A stretch of DNA of 64,000 nt. Source: CAWCWK01 sp963842125. GTDB taxonomy: Bacteria > Pseudomonadota > Alphaproteobacteria > Rhizobiales > CAWCWK01. Positions within the stretch are counted from its first letter, which is position 1; each line of letters opens with the position of its first letter. Below, piece after piece: positions 36,296-45,157 of this stretch. The translations under genes and the position numbers were made by a program. Where the stretch lies: NCBI GenBank assembly GCA_963842125.1, contig CAWJFE010000001.1:558001-622000 (forward strand), given 5' to 3'. The notes beneath the pieces were generated by a model that did not search any database, was not told the origin of the DNA, and was given only the letters and a program-made list of their open reading frames with translations.

Positions 36296-39200
36296 TCAGC
36301 CGTCGTTCATCGCAACGTCGAGCGTCTCCAACGGGCCGACCTCGCGCGTGCCGATCTCGGGCGCCGCGGGCGCTTCGGGCTCGCCGAAATAGCGGGTGCG
36401 GTACTCGTCGAGGAAGGCGTCGAGATCGTCGGAGCGGGCGACGCGCCCGGCAACGCCCGCGAACGCGACGCTCGATTCGCCCACCGGCTGCGAGACGATC
36501 GTGAAGGCCGCCTCGTCCGCCGTGCCGGCCATGCGGGGGGCGAGGTTCCCGCGCAACCGGTCGAGCGCGACAGCATCCCCGGCCAACGTGTAGGCGATGG
36601 CGGCGCGTAGCGCGTAGCGGCGTTGCGTCTCGGTCAGCGGCGGGGTCGATTCCCAGGCGCGGCCGATGATCCGCTCCATCTCCTCGCCCGCCTCCTGCCA
36701 GCGCTCGGCCTCCCAGAGGGCCGTGGCGCGCAGCCGGTCGGCGCGCGGACCCTCGAGAACCGAGAGCGTCTCCAGCGCGAAGTCGACGCGGCCGGTCTGG
36801 AGAAGGGCGCGCGCCTCCAGAAGGCGGCGGTCCTCGTCGATCATGCCCGGCAGCGCCGCCTGGCGGGTGCGCGACAGCGTCGTCAGCGCGGCGCTCGGAC
36901 GGCCGTCCATCAGTTGGACGAGCGCGAGCTTGGCCGCGACCTGCGCCCGCGCGGCGCCCCGCAGCCGGTTGTCGATCTGATACTGCAGGAGCTCGGCGGC
37001 CTTCGGCAGCAAATCGACCGAAATCAGCCGGTCGGCGAGGCGGCGGATCATCTCGTCGCCCCGACTGCCGACGGGCGTGAGATCGTTGAAGTCGTAATAG
37101 AGCGACAGCGCCTCGACGGCCGGCATCGTGTCGGCCTCGCCCTCGAGGAAGAGTTGGGCGAAGGCTTCGCCCATCGCGTCCTGGATCTGCTCGACCTCCT
37201 CGAGATCGGGGCGCGAGAGGACGGCCTGGCGCAGCGCCCGGAAGGCCTCCCGGTGGTTGCCGGCCTCGAGTTCGAGTGCGCTCAGGCGATTGAGCGCGTG
37301 AATCTCGGTCGAATCACCACGCCAGCCGATCGAGAGCGCGCGCAGACGCTGGATTCCGTCCTCCAGGGACATGTCGCCGTTGGCGACCCGCAGATCGGTC
37401 AGGCGAACCTGCGCCTCGTAGGACCGGGGCCGCTCGCCCTCGGCCTCGACGACCGCATACGCCTTCTCGGCATCCTCGGCCCGGCCGACGATCTGGCTGA
37501 AGCGGCCGATGAGGAGAGCGCGCTCGTTGAGCTGACCCTGGTCGAGCTCGGCGACGACGAGGCGCTCCAGCTGCTCGCCGGCGGTCGAGACGTCGTTGCG
37601 CTCCAGCGCGGCGCGCGCGGCCGCGAGGCGGAAGCGGGCCTGGAGGGTCGGCGGATAGGCATGGAGGATCGCGGAGCCGTCCCGGAAGGCCCGGTCGGCC
37701 TTGCGCCACTGCCCGTCCTGCACGTCGGCGAGCGAAAGCCAGAGGCGGGCTTCGGGATCGTCGATGAGGTCGGGCGAGCCGAGCGCCGCACGCGCCATCG
37801 GCGTACGCCCGAGAAGCGTGTTGGCGACACCCTTGAGAAGCTGGAAGCGGCTCGTGCCGGGCAGCGATTCGTCGTCCTGCTCGATGGCGCTGAGGACCGA
37901 GAGCGCCTCGGGCGCGAAGAGGTGGGAGACGTAGTGCTCGGCCAGCGTCATGCGAAGGTCGGAGCGGCGGGCCGGGTTCTCGGTCGCGGCGGCGCGGCGC
38001 ATCAGCTCGCCCGCCCGGTCGGTATCGGCGACCACCGTGGTCGGCGCGAAGAGGACGCGGGGCTTGGGCGCACCGCGCAGCCTGTCGTCGGCCAGGAGAT
38101 CGAAGGCACGGCGCGCCTGCGTCAGCTGCAGGCCGCCATCGAGCGTGGCGCGCACGCCTTCGTCGGTCTTTACGAGCCGCAGCCCGTCGACCTTGGGCAC
38201 CACGGCGAGACCCTGCGCGCTTCGCAGCACGTCGAACTCGACATAGCTCTGCTCGACCGGCATGCCCTGCGGACCCGCAGAGGCGAGCGCCAGGCTGACC
38301 CGGCCGATGCCCGGCAGGTCGATGTCGCGCGTCACCAGCGGACCATCGATGGGAAAATCGACGAGACCGGCCTTGCTCGCCTCGCGCGTGCGCAGGGGCG
38401 CGATCGTGCGGGCCACGCCATCGGCCGATCCGGCGAGCGAGAGCGTCCACTCGGTGCCATCGGCGATCAGCTCGGCCACGCGGCCCTCGGGGCGCGAGAA
38501 GCGCAGCACCTGCACGTCGCCGATGCGGGCGAGGTCGAGCCCCGCCACCCGGCCGACCACGATCTCGCGCAGCGCGTCGATGTCGATCGCCCGCTCCGAG
38601 CCGAAGACGGCCCAGACGTCGTCGCCGCGATCGAAGACCGCGGCTGGCGTGGGCGCCTCGAAGGCGAAGGTGAGGGCGAGGTCCTCGCCGGGCGGCGTGA
38701 CGACGATGTCGAGCTCGTCGGCGGGCGCCGGGCGGGGCGCGAGGCGCACGTCGCGAACGGTCCGCGTCGCCGTCTCGTCCAGTCCCGGCGGCGGGGGCGG
38801 CGCGCGGCGCGCGACGGCGCTGGTGCGTTCGGGCGCGGGCGGGCTCAGCGTCGCCGGCAGCGCGGCACGCGGCGCGATGTTGAGCTGGTCGAGCGTCGAG
38901 GACGGGGCCGTCGTCACGTCGATCACATAGGCGCTCTCGTCCCAGAAGCCGCGCACGGGCACGCTCGGCAACACGTCGATCTGGACGACGAGCTTACCGT
39001 CGCGCTGGCCGGCGCGGACCTGCTGCAATTCCTCGGGCATGCGCTGCTTGAGCGCGGTGAGGTCGATCGTGCCGCCGGCGCTGAAGACGACCTCGATCTG
39101 GTCGTCGTCGCGGTTCATCTCGGCCGAGACCGCGCCCTCCCAGATGAAGGCGAGGCGCGCGAAGGTCGGATGGATGCCGTAGCGGAAATCGACCTCGGGC

Positions 39201-39700
39201 AGCGCCCCGTCGCGACGCACGAGCACGGCGTCGGCGAGATCGGAGAGCCGCTTGATGGCCTCGGGCGGCAGAGCCGGCATCGGGCCCGTCCAGTTGGCGG
39301 GCAGGACGTCGATATAGAGCTCGTCGCCGGCCCGAACGGTGTTGATGCGGAAATCGCGCGTGAGGGCGAGGCGGATGCCGCGCCCGTCGGGGTCGAGCCG
39401 CGCGGCGCTGACGGCGCGCGGAATGGCGGCCGGGATGTCGGAGAGATCGACGTCGATCGCCTTCTCGAGATCGATGAAGACGAGGCCATCGTTGATCTCG
39501 GTGCGGGGCGGCGAGACGGCGGCGTCGCGGATGACGATGCGGGCGTAGCCGTTCTCGTAGGACGCCTTGACGCCGGCCTGGGCCGCCGCGGCGGCCGTGG
39601 CCAGCCCGACGAGGGCGAGCCCGACCACACGGGCGGCGCGCCGCAATCCATCGCCCGGCCGCTGCCGAAGACCCTGACCGTCGCTAGCCCTGAATACCAC
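36296..39700 (-). CDS. Large exported TPR-containing protein in the flagellar locus
   Basis: About 1134 residues. An Arg-rich N-terminus and hydrophobic stretch (VVGLALVGLATAAAAAQA) look like a signal peptide. The N-terminal half contains beta-rich, AMIN-like segments (VKASYENGYARIVIRDA; AVFDRGDDVWAVFGSERAIDI) separated by a Pro/Ala linker. The second half is built of helical TPR-like repeats (for example AEHYVSHLFAPEALSVLSAI and RLLEARALLQTGRVDFALETL). It is last in the fliL-fliM-DUF6468-motE-like unit. I do not recognise a named family; a periplasmic scaffold for the motor or rod is an inference. GTG at 39700 with GAGAGGGGA upstream was chosen over ATG at 39739. Confidence 0.7.
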   Translation of the reverse strand: MVFRASDGQGLRQRPGDGLRRAARVVGLALVGLATAAAAAQAGVKASYENGYARIVIRDAAVSPPRTEINDGLVFIDLEKAIDVDLSDIPAAIPRAVSAARLDPDGRGIRLALTRDFRINTVRAGDELYIDVLPANWTGPMPALPPEAIKRLSDLADAVLVRRDGALPEVDFRYGIHPTFARLAFIWEGAVSAEMNRDDDQIEVVFSAGGTIDLTALKQRMPEELQQVRAGQRDGKLVVQIDVLPSVPVRGFWDESAYVIDVTTAPSSTLDQLNIAPRAALPATLSPPAPERTSAVARRAPPPPPGLDETATRTVRDVRLAPRPAPADELDIVVTPPGEDLALTFAFEAPTPAAVFDRGDDVWAVFGSERAIDIDALREIVVGRVAGLDLARIGDVQVLRFSRPEGRVAELIADGTEWTLSLAGSADGVARTIAPLRTREASKAGLVDFPIDGPLVTRDIDLPGIGRVSLALASAGPQGMPVEQSYVEFDVLRSAQGLAVVPKVDGLRLVKTDEGVRATLDGGLQLTQARRAFDLLADDRLRGAPKPRVLFAPTTVVADTDRAGELMRRAAATENPARRSDLRMTLAEHYVSHLFAPEALSVLSAIEQDDESLPGTSRFQLLKGVANTLLGRTPMARAALGSPDLIDDPEARLWLSLADVQDGQWRKADRAFRDGSAILHAYPPTLQARFRLAAARAALERNDVSTAGEQLERLVVAELDQGQLNERALLIGRFSQIVGRAEDAEKAYAVVEAEGERPRSYEAQVRLTDLRVANGDMSLEDGIQRLRALSIGWRGDSTEIHALNRLSALELEAGNHREAFRALRQAVLSRPDLEEVEQIQDAMGEAFAQLFLEGEADTMPAVEALSLYYDFNDLTPVGSRGDEMIRRLADRLISVDLLPKAAELLQYQIDNRLRGAARAQVAAKLALVQLMDGRPSAALTTLSRTRQAALPGMIDEDRRLLEARALLQTGRVDFALETLSVLEGPRADRLRATALWEAERWQEAGEEMERIIGRAWESTPPLTETQRRYALRAAIAYTLAGDAVALDRLRGNLAPRMAGTADEAAFTIVSQPVGESSVAFAGVAGRVARSDDLDAFLDEYRTRYFGEPEAPAAPEIGTREVGPLETLDVAMNDG

Positions 39701-39748
39701 GAGCCGTTCCCCTCTCCACGGCGACGCGCATGGGCGCATCGTCCGATC

Positions 39749-39805
39749 CCGGGGGACAGGTTAGGCAATCGCCGTTAACCGAGGCTTAGCCGGGCCGTCC
39801 CCCGG
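39749..39805. repeat. Inverted repeat CCGGGGGAC / GTCCCCCGG upstream of the TPR gene
   Basis: Two perfect 9-bp arms (39749-39757 and 39797-39805) enclose 39 bases that contain a GTTAAC. It lies just before the TPR gene start and after the motE-like stop, so it may be a transcript element or a regulator binding region. Confidence 0.45.
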
Positions 39806-39864
39806 TGGGTGGGGCGTGGACGAGGACGAGGCTGCACGAGAACGAGGCGGGGCCGCCTGACGCT

Positions 39865-40842
39865 TCAGCGCGGCATCTCGCCCTGGATCACCGGCAGGTT
39901 GGCCGGCACGCTCGGCTTGAGGCCGGCGGCGGGGGCGGAGCGCGCCCCGGCAAGACGCACGGTGAGGCGGGTAGCGGGCTTGGCGTCCATCTCGCCCATC
40001 ACGTCGGCGAGCTTGCGCGGGTTCATCCGCCGCGCGACCGCCTCCAGGACCTCCATGTCGAGTTCGGCGAGGATGCGGGCGGCCTCCTTGGCCTTCATGG
40101 CTTCGTACATGGTCACGATGCGGTCCATGTCGGCATCGGGCGCGGGTGCGCCATCGACACCGACCGAGCCGTTCTCCGCACGCAACTCCATCGCGCGCAA
40201 CGACCCGATCTGCTCCTCGATCCGCGTCTCGGCGGCCTTGAGGAGCGATTCGCGCATGTCGAGCTCGCGCTCGCGCTCGGTGAGGAGGCGCCGCCGGTCG
40301 GCGATGCGCTCGCCGAGCACCGTCTCTGTCGGCACGACGTCGAGGGGGCTGGTCGGCGTCTGCTCGGGCGTCTCGCGCCCGGCCGATTCGATGTAGATCT
40401 CGGTCTCTCCGGTGCGTGGCCCGTCCTTACGCAACACGGGCGGCTCCGGGCCCAGCATCGACTGGGCGAAGGCACCGTCGACGAGGGGCGCGCCGAGGAA
40501 GAGGTCGGCGCCCTTCAGCATCAGGAGGCAGGCGGCCGCCATCGCGACGGTGGTGAAGAGGCGGGGCGTGCGCGGCCGGGGCAGATTGGCGCGCGGCAGC
40601 CTGACGTCGCGCATGCTCGGCATCGGAACCCTGGCGAGCGTCTCTGCGAGACCATCGATGGCCGAAGGCTTCGGTAATGGATCGGCGGCCGTCTGGGACG
40701 CCGGATCGGCCGATGCAGCTTGGAGTGACGGCTGGAGAGACGGCTGGCCGCCCTCCGTCGCAGACGGCGCATCGAGGGAGCGCGCCGAATCTTGCGGAGC
40801 GGCCGGGTTCTTGCTCGTTCGGGCCTGGGTCGCGGGGCGCAT
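39865..40842 (-). CDS. MotE-like flagellar protein (MgtE-N-like domain)
   Basis: A 325-residue protein with a Ser/Ala/Pro-rich cytoplasmic start, one membrane segment at about 95-110, a charged coiled coil (ERIADRRRLLTERERELDMRESLL, about 175-225) and a C-terminal MgtE-N-like helical domain (VTMYEAMKAKEAARILAELD then RRMNPRKLADVMGEMD). In rhizobia MotE is a periplasmic chaperone for MotC, and this architecture fits that family. It lies 89 bases after the DUF6468 gene on the same strand. Confidence 0.75.
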   Translation of the reverse strand: MRPATQARTSKNPAAPQDSARSLDAPSATEGGQPSLQPSLQAASADPASQTAADPLPKPSAIDGLAETLARVPMPSMRDVRLPRANLPRPRTPRLFTTVAMAAACLLMLKGADLFLGAPLVDGAFAQSMLGPEPPVLRKDGPRTGETEIYIESAGRETPEQTPTSPLDVVPTETVLGERIADRRRLLTERERELDMRESLLKAAETRIEEQIGSLRAMELRAENGSVGVDGAPAPDADMDRIVTMYEAMKAKEAARILAELDMEVLEAVARRMNPRKLADVMGEMDAKPATRLTVRLAGARSAPAAGLKPSVPANLPVIQGEMPR

Positions 40843-40931
40843 CGGGCAACTCCTAAGCGCGCCGGTTCAACCGGACGCGCATTGTGGGATGACTATCGGG
40901 GACGAGGGGCGGCGAATGGGGGCCGCCCGGA

Positions 40932-41348
40932 TCAGGCCGCGCGGTGGAAGGGGGCGGCGTGGACGGTACCCGCCTCGTCGTCGAGCGGACCGCGGCCGAG
41001 ACCGACGTCCCTGCCCATGTCCCGTCCGTCCTGCATCGCCTTGGTGATCTGCGTGATGCGGTTGAGCACCGTCTCGCCCTGCGCGAGTTGCTCGCCGAGC
41101 TTGCCGGTCACGTGGTCGGCCTCGTCGAGCCGCTTGGCCAGCCCGTGCTCGACCTGGACGGCGCTCGCCTTCAGGCCGGCGAGCGCGCGCTCGGCATGGT
41201 TGGTCGCCGCCACCAGGTTCTCCATCGTGCGGCGCAGCTCGCCGCCATCGACGCGCAGACGGCGCAACTGCCGGTTCAGCAGCACGCAATAGCCGATCGT
41301 CGCCGCCAGAAGGCCCGCCACGATGAGTTCGATCGCCAGGTTCAACAT
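40932..41348 (-). CDS. DUF6468 flagellar-cluster protein
   Basis: A 138-residue protein with one N-terminal membrane segment (LAIELIVAGLLAATIGYCVLL) followed by a helical, probably coiled-coil region (LRRTMENLVAATNHAERALAGL through TKAMQDGRD). It matches the small uncharacterised family usually found between fliM and motE-like genes in alphaproteobacteria. ATG at 41348 has GGGGGA eight bases upstream. A role at the motor is inferred from location only. Confidence 0.8.
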   Translation of the reverse strand: MLNLAIELIVAGLLAATIGYCVLLNRQLRRLRVDGGELRRTMENLVAATNHAERALAGLKASAVQVEHGLAKRLDEADHVTGKLGEQLAQGETVLNRITQITKAMQDGRDMGRDVGLGRGPLDDEAGTVHAAPFHRAA

Positions 41349-41413
41349 CGCTTCAATCCCCCAAAAAACACGTCTCGCCCCCGCTCGGGCGCCATTGTCG
41401 TCAACCGCTCGGC

Positions 41414-42544
41414 TCAACCGTCCTGAATGGCCCGGGCAGGCCGGCGGCGCAGCGGCTGGGCCGCCCGCACCGCGATCTTCTCGCCCGCGCGGCCCATCTG
41501 GGCCTGCCCGAGCTTGATGCCCCCGGCGCGCATCTCGATGAGATCGTCGGGCGTAACGTCGAGCATCAGCGTGTCGCCGATATCCATCGCCATCACGTCG
41601 CGCAGCGCCATCGCCTTGGTGGCCAGCACCGCCTCCACGTCGAGCTCGGACAGCGCGACCTGGGTCGCCAGATGGCGCTCCCAATCGTTGTCGCGCCCGA
41701 AGGTCTCGCCCATGAAGACCTGGAGGAGCTGCTCGCGGATCGGCTCGATGGTGGTATAGGGCAGCAGCATCTCCAGCCGCCCGCCCCGCGATTCCATGTC
41801 GATCTTGAACTCGATGAGAACGGCGGCATTGGCGTTGCGCGTGATGGCGGCGAAGCGCGGATTGCTCTCGTTCCGGTCGATCTCGAACTGCACCTCGGTC
41901 AGCGGCGCGAAGGCCTTGGTCATGTCGGCGAGGACGAGCTCGGTCATCCGCGAGACGAGCGTCATCTCGATCGTCGTGTAGGGCCGCCCGTCCATGCGCG
42001 GCACGCTCGCGCCCCGCTTGCCGCCCAAGAGCACGTCGACGAGCGCGTAGATGAGGTCGCCCGACACGTTGATGAGACCGTAATTGTCCCACTCCACGGC
42101 CTTGAATATCGTCAGCACCGCCGGCAGCGGCACCGCGTCCATGTACTCGCCGAAGCGGACCGAGGAGATGTTGTCGATCGTCACCTCGACCGTGTCGCCG
42201 GTAAAGCTCCTGAGGCTCGTCGTCGTCAGCCGGACCAGCCGGTCGAAGACGACCTCCAGCATCGGCAACCGCTCGTAGGAGACCATCTGATTGTCGATGA
42301 TCGCCTGAACGCCGGTGCGCGCCGTGCGGGCGCTGGCCTCGTCGGTGAACCCGAGAAGGTTGTCGATCTCCTCCTGGCTCAGCACCCGGTTGAGGCCGGA
42401 GCGCCCCGAATCGGGCGCGGCGGCGGCGATGGCGTCGGCCTCCTCCTCCGCCGACATCGTGGTCGGGTCCTCGCCCATGGCGGCGAGCATGTCCAGGTAG
42501 TCCTGGTCCATCTCGGTTCCGGCAGCGCCCGTCTGTTCCGTCAT
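41414..42544 (-). CDS. fliM: Flagellar motor switch protein FliM
   Basis: A 376-residue C-ring protein. The LSQEEIDNLLGF motif, VSYERLPMLEVVFDRLVRL, VRFGEYMDAVPLPAVL and the C-terminal SpoA domain (LDVTPDDLIEMRAGGIKLGQAQMG) are all present. FliM binds phospho-CheY and sets rotation direction or speed. The N-terminal about 45 residues are acidic and carry a DQDYLDMLAAM segment that may be the CheY-binding peptide. It lies downstream of fliL with a tandem repeat array between. Confidence 0.96.
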   Translation of the reverse strand: MTEQTGAAGTEMDQDYLDMLAAMGEDPTTMSAEEEADAIAAAAPDSGRSGLNRVLSQEEIDNLLGFTDEASARTARTGVQAIIDNQMVSYERLPMLEVVFDRLVRLTTTSLRSFTGDTVEVTIDNISSVRFGEYMDAVPLPAVLTIFKAVEWDNYGLINVSGDLIYALVDVLLGGKRGASVPRMDGRPYTTIEMTLVSRMTELVLADMTKAFAPLTEVQFEIDRNESNPRFAAITRNANAAVLIEFKIDMESRGGRLEMLLPYTTIEPIREQLLQVFMGETFGRDNDWERHLATQVALSELDVEAVLATKAMALRDVMAMDIGDTLMLDVTPDDLIEMRAGGIKLGQAQMGRAGEKIAVRAAQPLRRRPARAIQDG

Positions 42545-42555
42545 GGGTCTGTCCT

Positions 42556-42702
42556 TTAGTCGCTCGCGCCGCGGGGCTGGTTAGTCGCTCGCGCCGCGGG
42601 AGTTCGTTTCGCTCGCGCCGCGGGGCTGGTTAGTCGCTCGCGCCGCGGGAGTTCGTTTCGCTCGCGCCGCAGGGCTGTATCTTGCTCGCGCCGCAGGGCT
42701 GG
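42556..42702. repeat. Tandem array of six units with core GCTCGCGCCGC between fliM and fliL
   Basis: Six copies of a 23-26 base unit sharing GCTCGCGCCGC(G/A)GGG fill most of the gap between the fliM start and the fliL stop. Units alternate in their tails (GCTGG TTAGTC versus AGTTCGTTTC), so the higher-order period is about 49 bases. On the minus strand each unit reads CGGCGCGAGC. Confidence 0.9.
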
Positions 42703-42744
42703 GGCTACCGGTCCCCGCCGCGAGGCGGGCCGTGGCGCAGGGCG

Positions 42745-43233
42745 CTATTGGATGATGAGTTCCTGGAAGAGAACGTCGTCGATCTCCTCGGGCGCGATGG
42801 CGATGTTGATGCGCCGCGTCAGCTCCTCGCGCAGCCGGTAGAGGCCGGCCGAGCCCGAAAGGTCCTCGGTGCGCATCTCCCGCAGGTAGACCTGGAACGT
42901 GTCGATGATGCGCGGCAGATGCGGCTCGACCATCTGGACGATGCCCCGGTTGGCGACCTGCAGCGTCACGCGCAGCTTCAGATAGCGCACCGTGGCGTTG
43001 GTCGTAGCGAGGTTCACCGTGATCTCGGGAAGGTCGTAATAGGTCATCTGGTCGCCTTGCGGCGTCTCGACCGTGCGTGCGCCCGACAGGAACATGCCCG
43101 AGGCGTAGCCATAGGCGCCGGCGGCACCGACCAACATCACCAGCGCACCCGCGATCACGATCCAGATGGGCACGCCCTTGCGGGCGGGCGGACCCTCCAG
43201 CGCAGCCTGGTCTACCGTCGTCTCCATCGACAT
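42745..43233 (-). CDS. fliL: Flagellar basal body-associated protein FliL
   Basis: A 162-residue inner-membrane protein with one N-terminal transmembrane helix (IVIAGALVMLVGAAGAYGY) and a periplasmic SPFH-like domain ending in EEIDDVLFQELIIQ. FliL surrounds the stator and supports torque. It is first in the fliL-fliM-DUF6468-motE-like-TPR unit. The regulatory module at 43375-43428 lies 142 bases upstream. Confidence 0.93.
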   Translation of the reverse strand: MSMETTVDQAALEGPPARKGVPIWIVIAGALVMLVGAAGAYGYASGMFLSGARTVETPQGDQMTYYDLPEITVNLATTNATVRYLKLRVTLQVANRGIVQMVEPHLPRIIDTFQVYLREMRTEDLSGSAGLYRLREELTRRINIAIAPEEIDDVLFQELIIQ

Positions 43234-43828
43234 CGCTCAACTCCTGCCTGATCGGACGACCGGGTCGCATCCCGGGTCCGGCGTCTCGCATCTCGGGCGG
43301 GAGGATCCGTCATCTCGCAGCGCGGAACCTGTGGTCCCGCAACCCCGGAGACGGCGTTCCCCCAGCGCCTCGTGGTTAACGAATAGGTCGCCAGGGTTAA
43401 CGAAGCGTTTCGCGCGGCAGATTGTGCCGGGCAAAAGATGCCGGCGTGATGGAAGCGCTTGCGGAGTGCCGGTAGGAAGCGCTGGAAGCGGGCGTCGGCG
43501 CAGACGAGATCCGCCTCGACGCGATACGGCGCGGTCGGAAGCTTTCCAGGCCGGCCGAGGTCCGTCTTCCTCGCGATGCCTGCCGATACAGACCCGTCTC
43601 CGGGTCCGCGCCAGGATGCTCGGATGCCGACATCGTCTCATTTTGGGCGTGTTCTGGATGTGGCCGGGCCATTGCAGGGCCATTCTGGCACATGCGAAGA
43701 CGGGCACGGCATGATGAGCGCAATGCGGGCGTGATAACGCAAGCGGCGATGGTGGACCCGGCTCTCTCGCGATCGGCCGCCCGTCAGACAGACACGGGAC
43801 GAGCGGTCCTATCGGACAGGAAGGAACG
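43234..43828. other. Divergent intergenic region (fliL / copC)
   Basis: A 595-base gap. Its left half contains the GTTAACG pair and GGCA dyad (43375-43428). I see no convincing gene in the rest; an open frame at 43397-43723 on the minus strand is Arg/Ser-rich and without recognisable features. The copC leader has AGGAAGG just before its start. Confidence 0.65.
43375..43428. promoter_or_regulatory. Flagellar regulatory module upstream of fliL
   Basis: GTTAACG occurs at 43375-43381 and 43396-43402 (21 bases start to start), followed at 43416-43428 by GGCAGATTGTGCC and GGG. Spacing and sequence match the module at 33686-33745. It lies 142 bases before the fliL start codon. Confidence 0.6.
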
Positions 43829-44176
43829 ATGATGAAGACGACGATCCTGGCAGCGGCGATGGTGCTCGCGATCACCACGGGCGCCTTGGCGCATTCGACG
43901 CAGGAGACGACCGTGCCGATGGATGGGGCGGACGTCCGGGAGGTGACCGAACTCGTGCTGCGGTTCGACCAGCCCATGCGCATCACCCGCATCGCCCTGT
44001 CGGGCTCGGATGGCGAGATCGGCCTGTCGTCCGACATGGGCACCAACGCGGTGACCGAGTACGTCGCGACGCCCGAGGGCGCGGTCGCGCCAGGTGAATA
44101 CGAGGTCGAATGGCGCGGTCTCTCCGCAGACGGCCACCCGATGCAGGGCGGCTATTCCTTCACGGTCGGCCGGTAG
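43829..44176 (+). CDS. copC: Periplasmic copper-binding protein CopC
   Basis: A 115-residue CopC/YobA-type protein. The signal peptide ends GALA before HSTQ, so the mature protein begins with His, a known Cu(II) ligand. A second ligand region is ADGHPMQGGYSF near the C-terminus. It binds copper in the periplasm and works with CopD. ATG at 43829 or the adjacent ATG at 43832 is the start; AGGAAGG fits either. CopD follows after 12 bases. Confidence 0.9.
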   Translation: MMKTTILAAAMVLAITTGALAHSTQETTVPMDGADVREVTELVLRFDQPMRITRIALSGSDGEIGLSSDMGTNAVTEYVATPEGAVAPGEYEVEWRGLSADGHPMQGGYSFTVGR

Positions 44177-44188
44177 CGAGGGCGGCAC

Positions 44189-45073
44189 GTGCTCAAGCTG
44201 GACGGTCTCGCGCCGATCGACGGCTGGGTCGCGGCCGCGATCCTCGCCAAGGCGATCGGCTACGCCGCCGCGTTCCTGGCGATGGGCGGTCCCCTCTTCC
44301 TCCTCGCCTTGCCCCGAGCGAATGCGCGAACGCGTCTCTTCGTGCGGCGGATGACGGCGGCGGCGGCCGTTGCGGCGGCCATCGTGATGGCCCTGCGCCT
44401 CGACATCAGGGCCGGACGGATCTCCGGCATGGGCGTGGAGGGTATGCTCGACCCCATCATGATCGGCATCGTCTGGGAGAGCCCGATGGGCGACAGCCTC
44501 CTCGTGCGCGGGTTTGGCCTCATCCTCGCTCTGGCGGTTTTCGTATCGAGGGCTTGGGGCCTGGCCCTCGCGCTCGTCGGTTCGGTGCTGATCGCCGTCT
44601 CCTACGCCCAGGTCGGACACGCGCTCGGCGAGCCCCGCCGGGCCTTGGCGACCCTCTTGACCGTTCACCTGCTGGCCGCCGCCTATTGGATCGCGGCGCT
44701 CGAACCCTTGCGACGCGGCGCGAGCCTGCCGGGCGCCGCCGTTCTCCACCGGTTCGGGCGCATCGCGGCCGTCACGGTCGGCGTTCTGGTGATCGCCGGC
44801 GGCACGCTCGCCTACCTCCTCGTCGGCGATCTCGAGGGCCTCGTCGGAACGGCCTATGGCTGGACCCTGCTCGCCAAGGTCTCCGTCGTCACGTTCCTCC
44901 TCGGCCTCGCGGCGCTGAACAAGCTCCGACTCGTGCCCGCGATCGCGAGGGGGGACCGCGACGCGCCCCTCCGCCTTCGCCGCTCGATCGCGTGGGAGAT
45001 GGCCGCCGTCGCCGCCATCCTCCTCGCGACGGCGACGCTCACCTCGATCACGACACCCCCTTCGAATCTCTAG
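44189..45073 (+). CDS. copD: Copper resistance membrane protein CopD
   Basis: A 294-residue CopD-family membrane protein with about eight hydrophobic segments. Family landmarks are KAIGYAAAFLAMGGPLFLLAL, the H-containing VHLLAAAYWIAALEPL, AVTVGVLVIAGGTLAYLLVG and GWTLLAKVSVV. With CopC it is thought to import copper. The start is GTG at 44189, 12 bases after copC. Confidence 0.9.
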   Translation: MLKLDGLAPIDGWVAAAILAKAIGYAAAFLAMGGPLFLLALPRANARTRLFVRRMTAAAAVAAAIVMALRLDIRAGRISGMGVEGMLDPIMIGIVWESPMGDSLLVRGFGLILALAVFVSRAWGLALALVGSVLIAVSYAQVGHALGEPRRALATLLTVHLLAAAYWIAALEPLRRGASLPGAAVLHRFGRIAAVTVGVLVIAGGTLAYLLVGDLEGLVGTAYGWTLLAKVSVVTFLLGLAALNKLRLVPAIARGDRDAPLRLRRSIAWEMAAVAAILLATATLTSITTPPSNL

Positions 45074-45157
45074 ACGAGAGTCGTCAGGTCCCATGCCCGG
45101 TCCCGACCACGTGGCGGCGCCTTCACATCCGCCCCGCGTTCCGCCACTCTCCGGCGC

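Noticed and set aside
36623..39778. Long open frame antisense to the TPR gene (over 1000 codons)
   Set aside because: Shadow of codon bias; Arg/Glu/Gly-rich text without recognisable motifs, and the sense strand has TPR-like repeats and a signal peptide.
42556..42702. CRISPR array
   Set aside because: Repeats are nearly contiguous with no unique spacers of constant length and no cas genes nearby; it is a plain tandem array.
43397..43723. 108-codon minus-strand frame between fliL and copC
   Set aside because: No ribosome site or recognisable motif, Arg/Ser/Ala-rich composition; overlaps the putative regulatory module.
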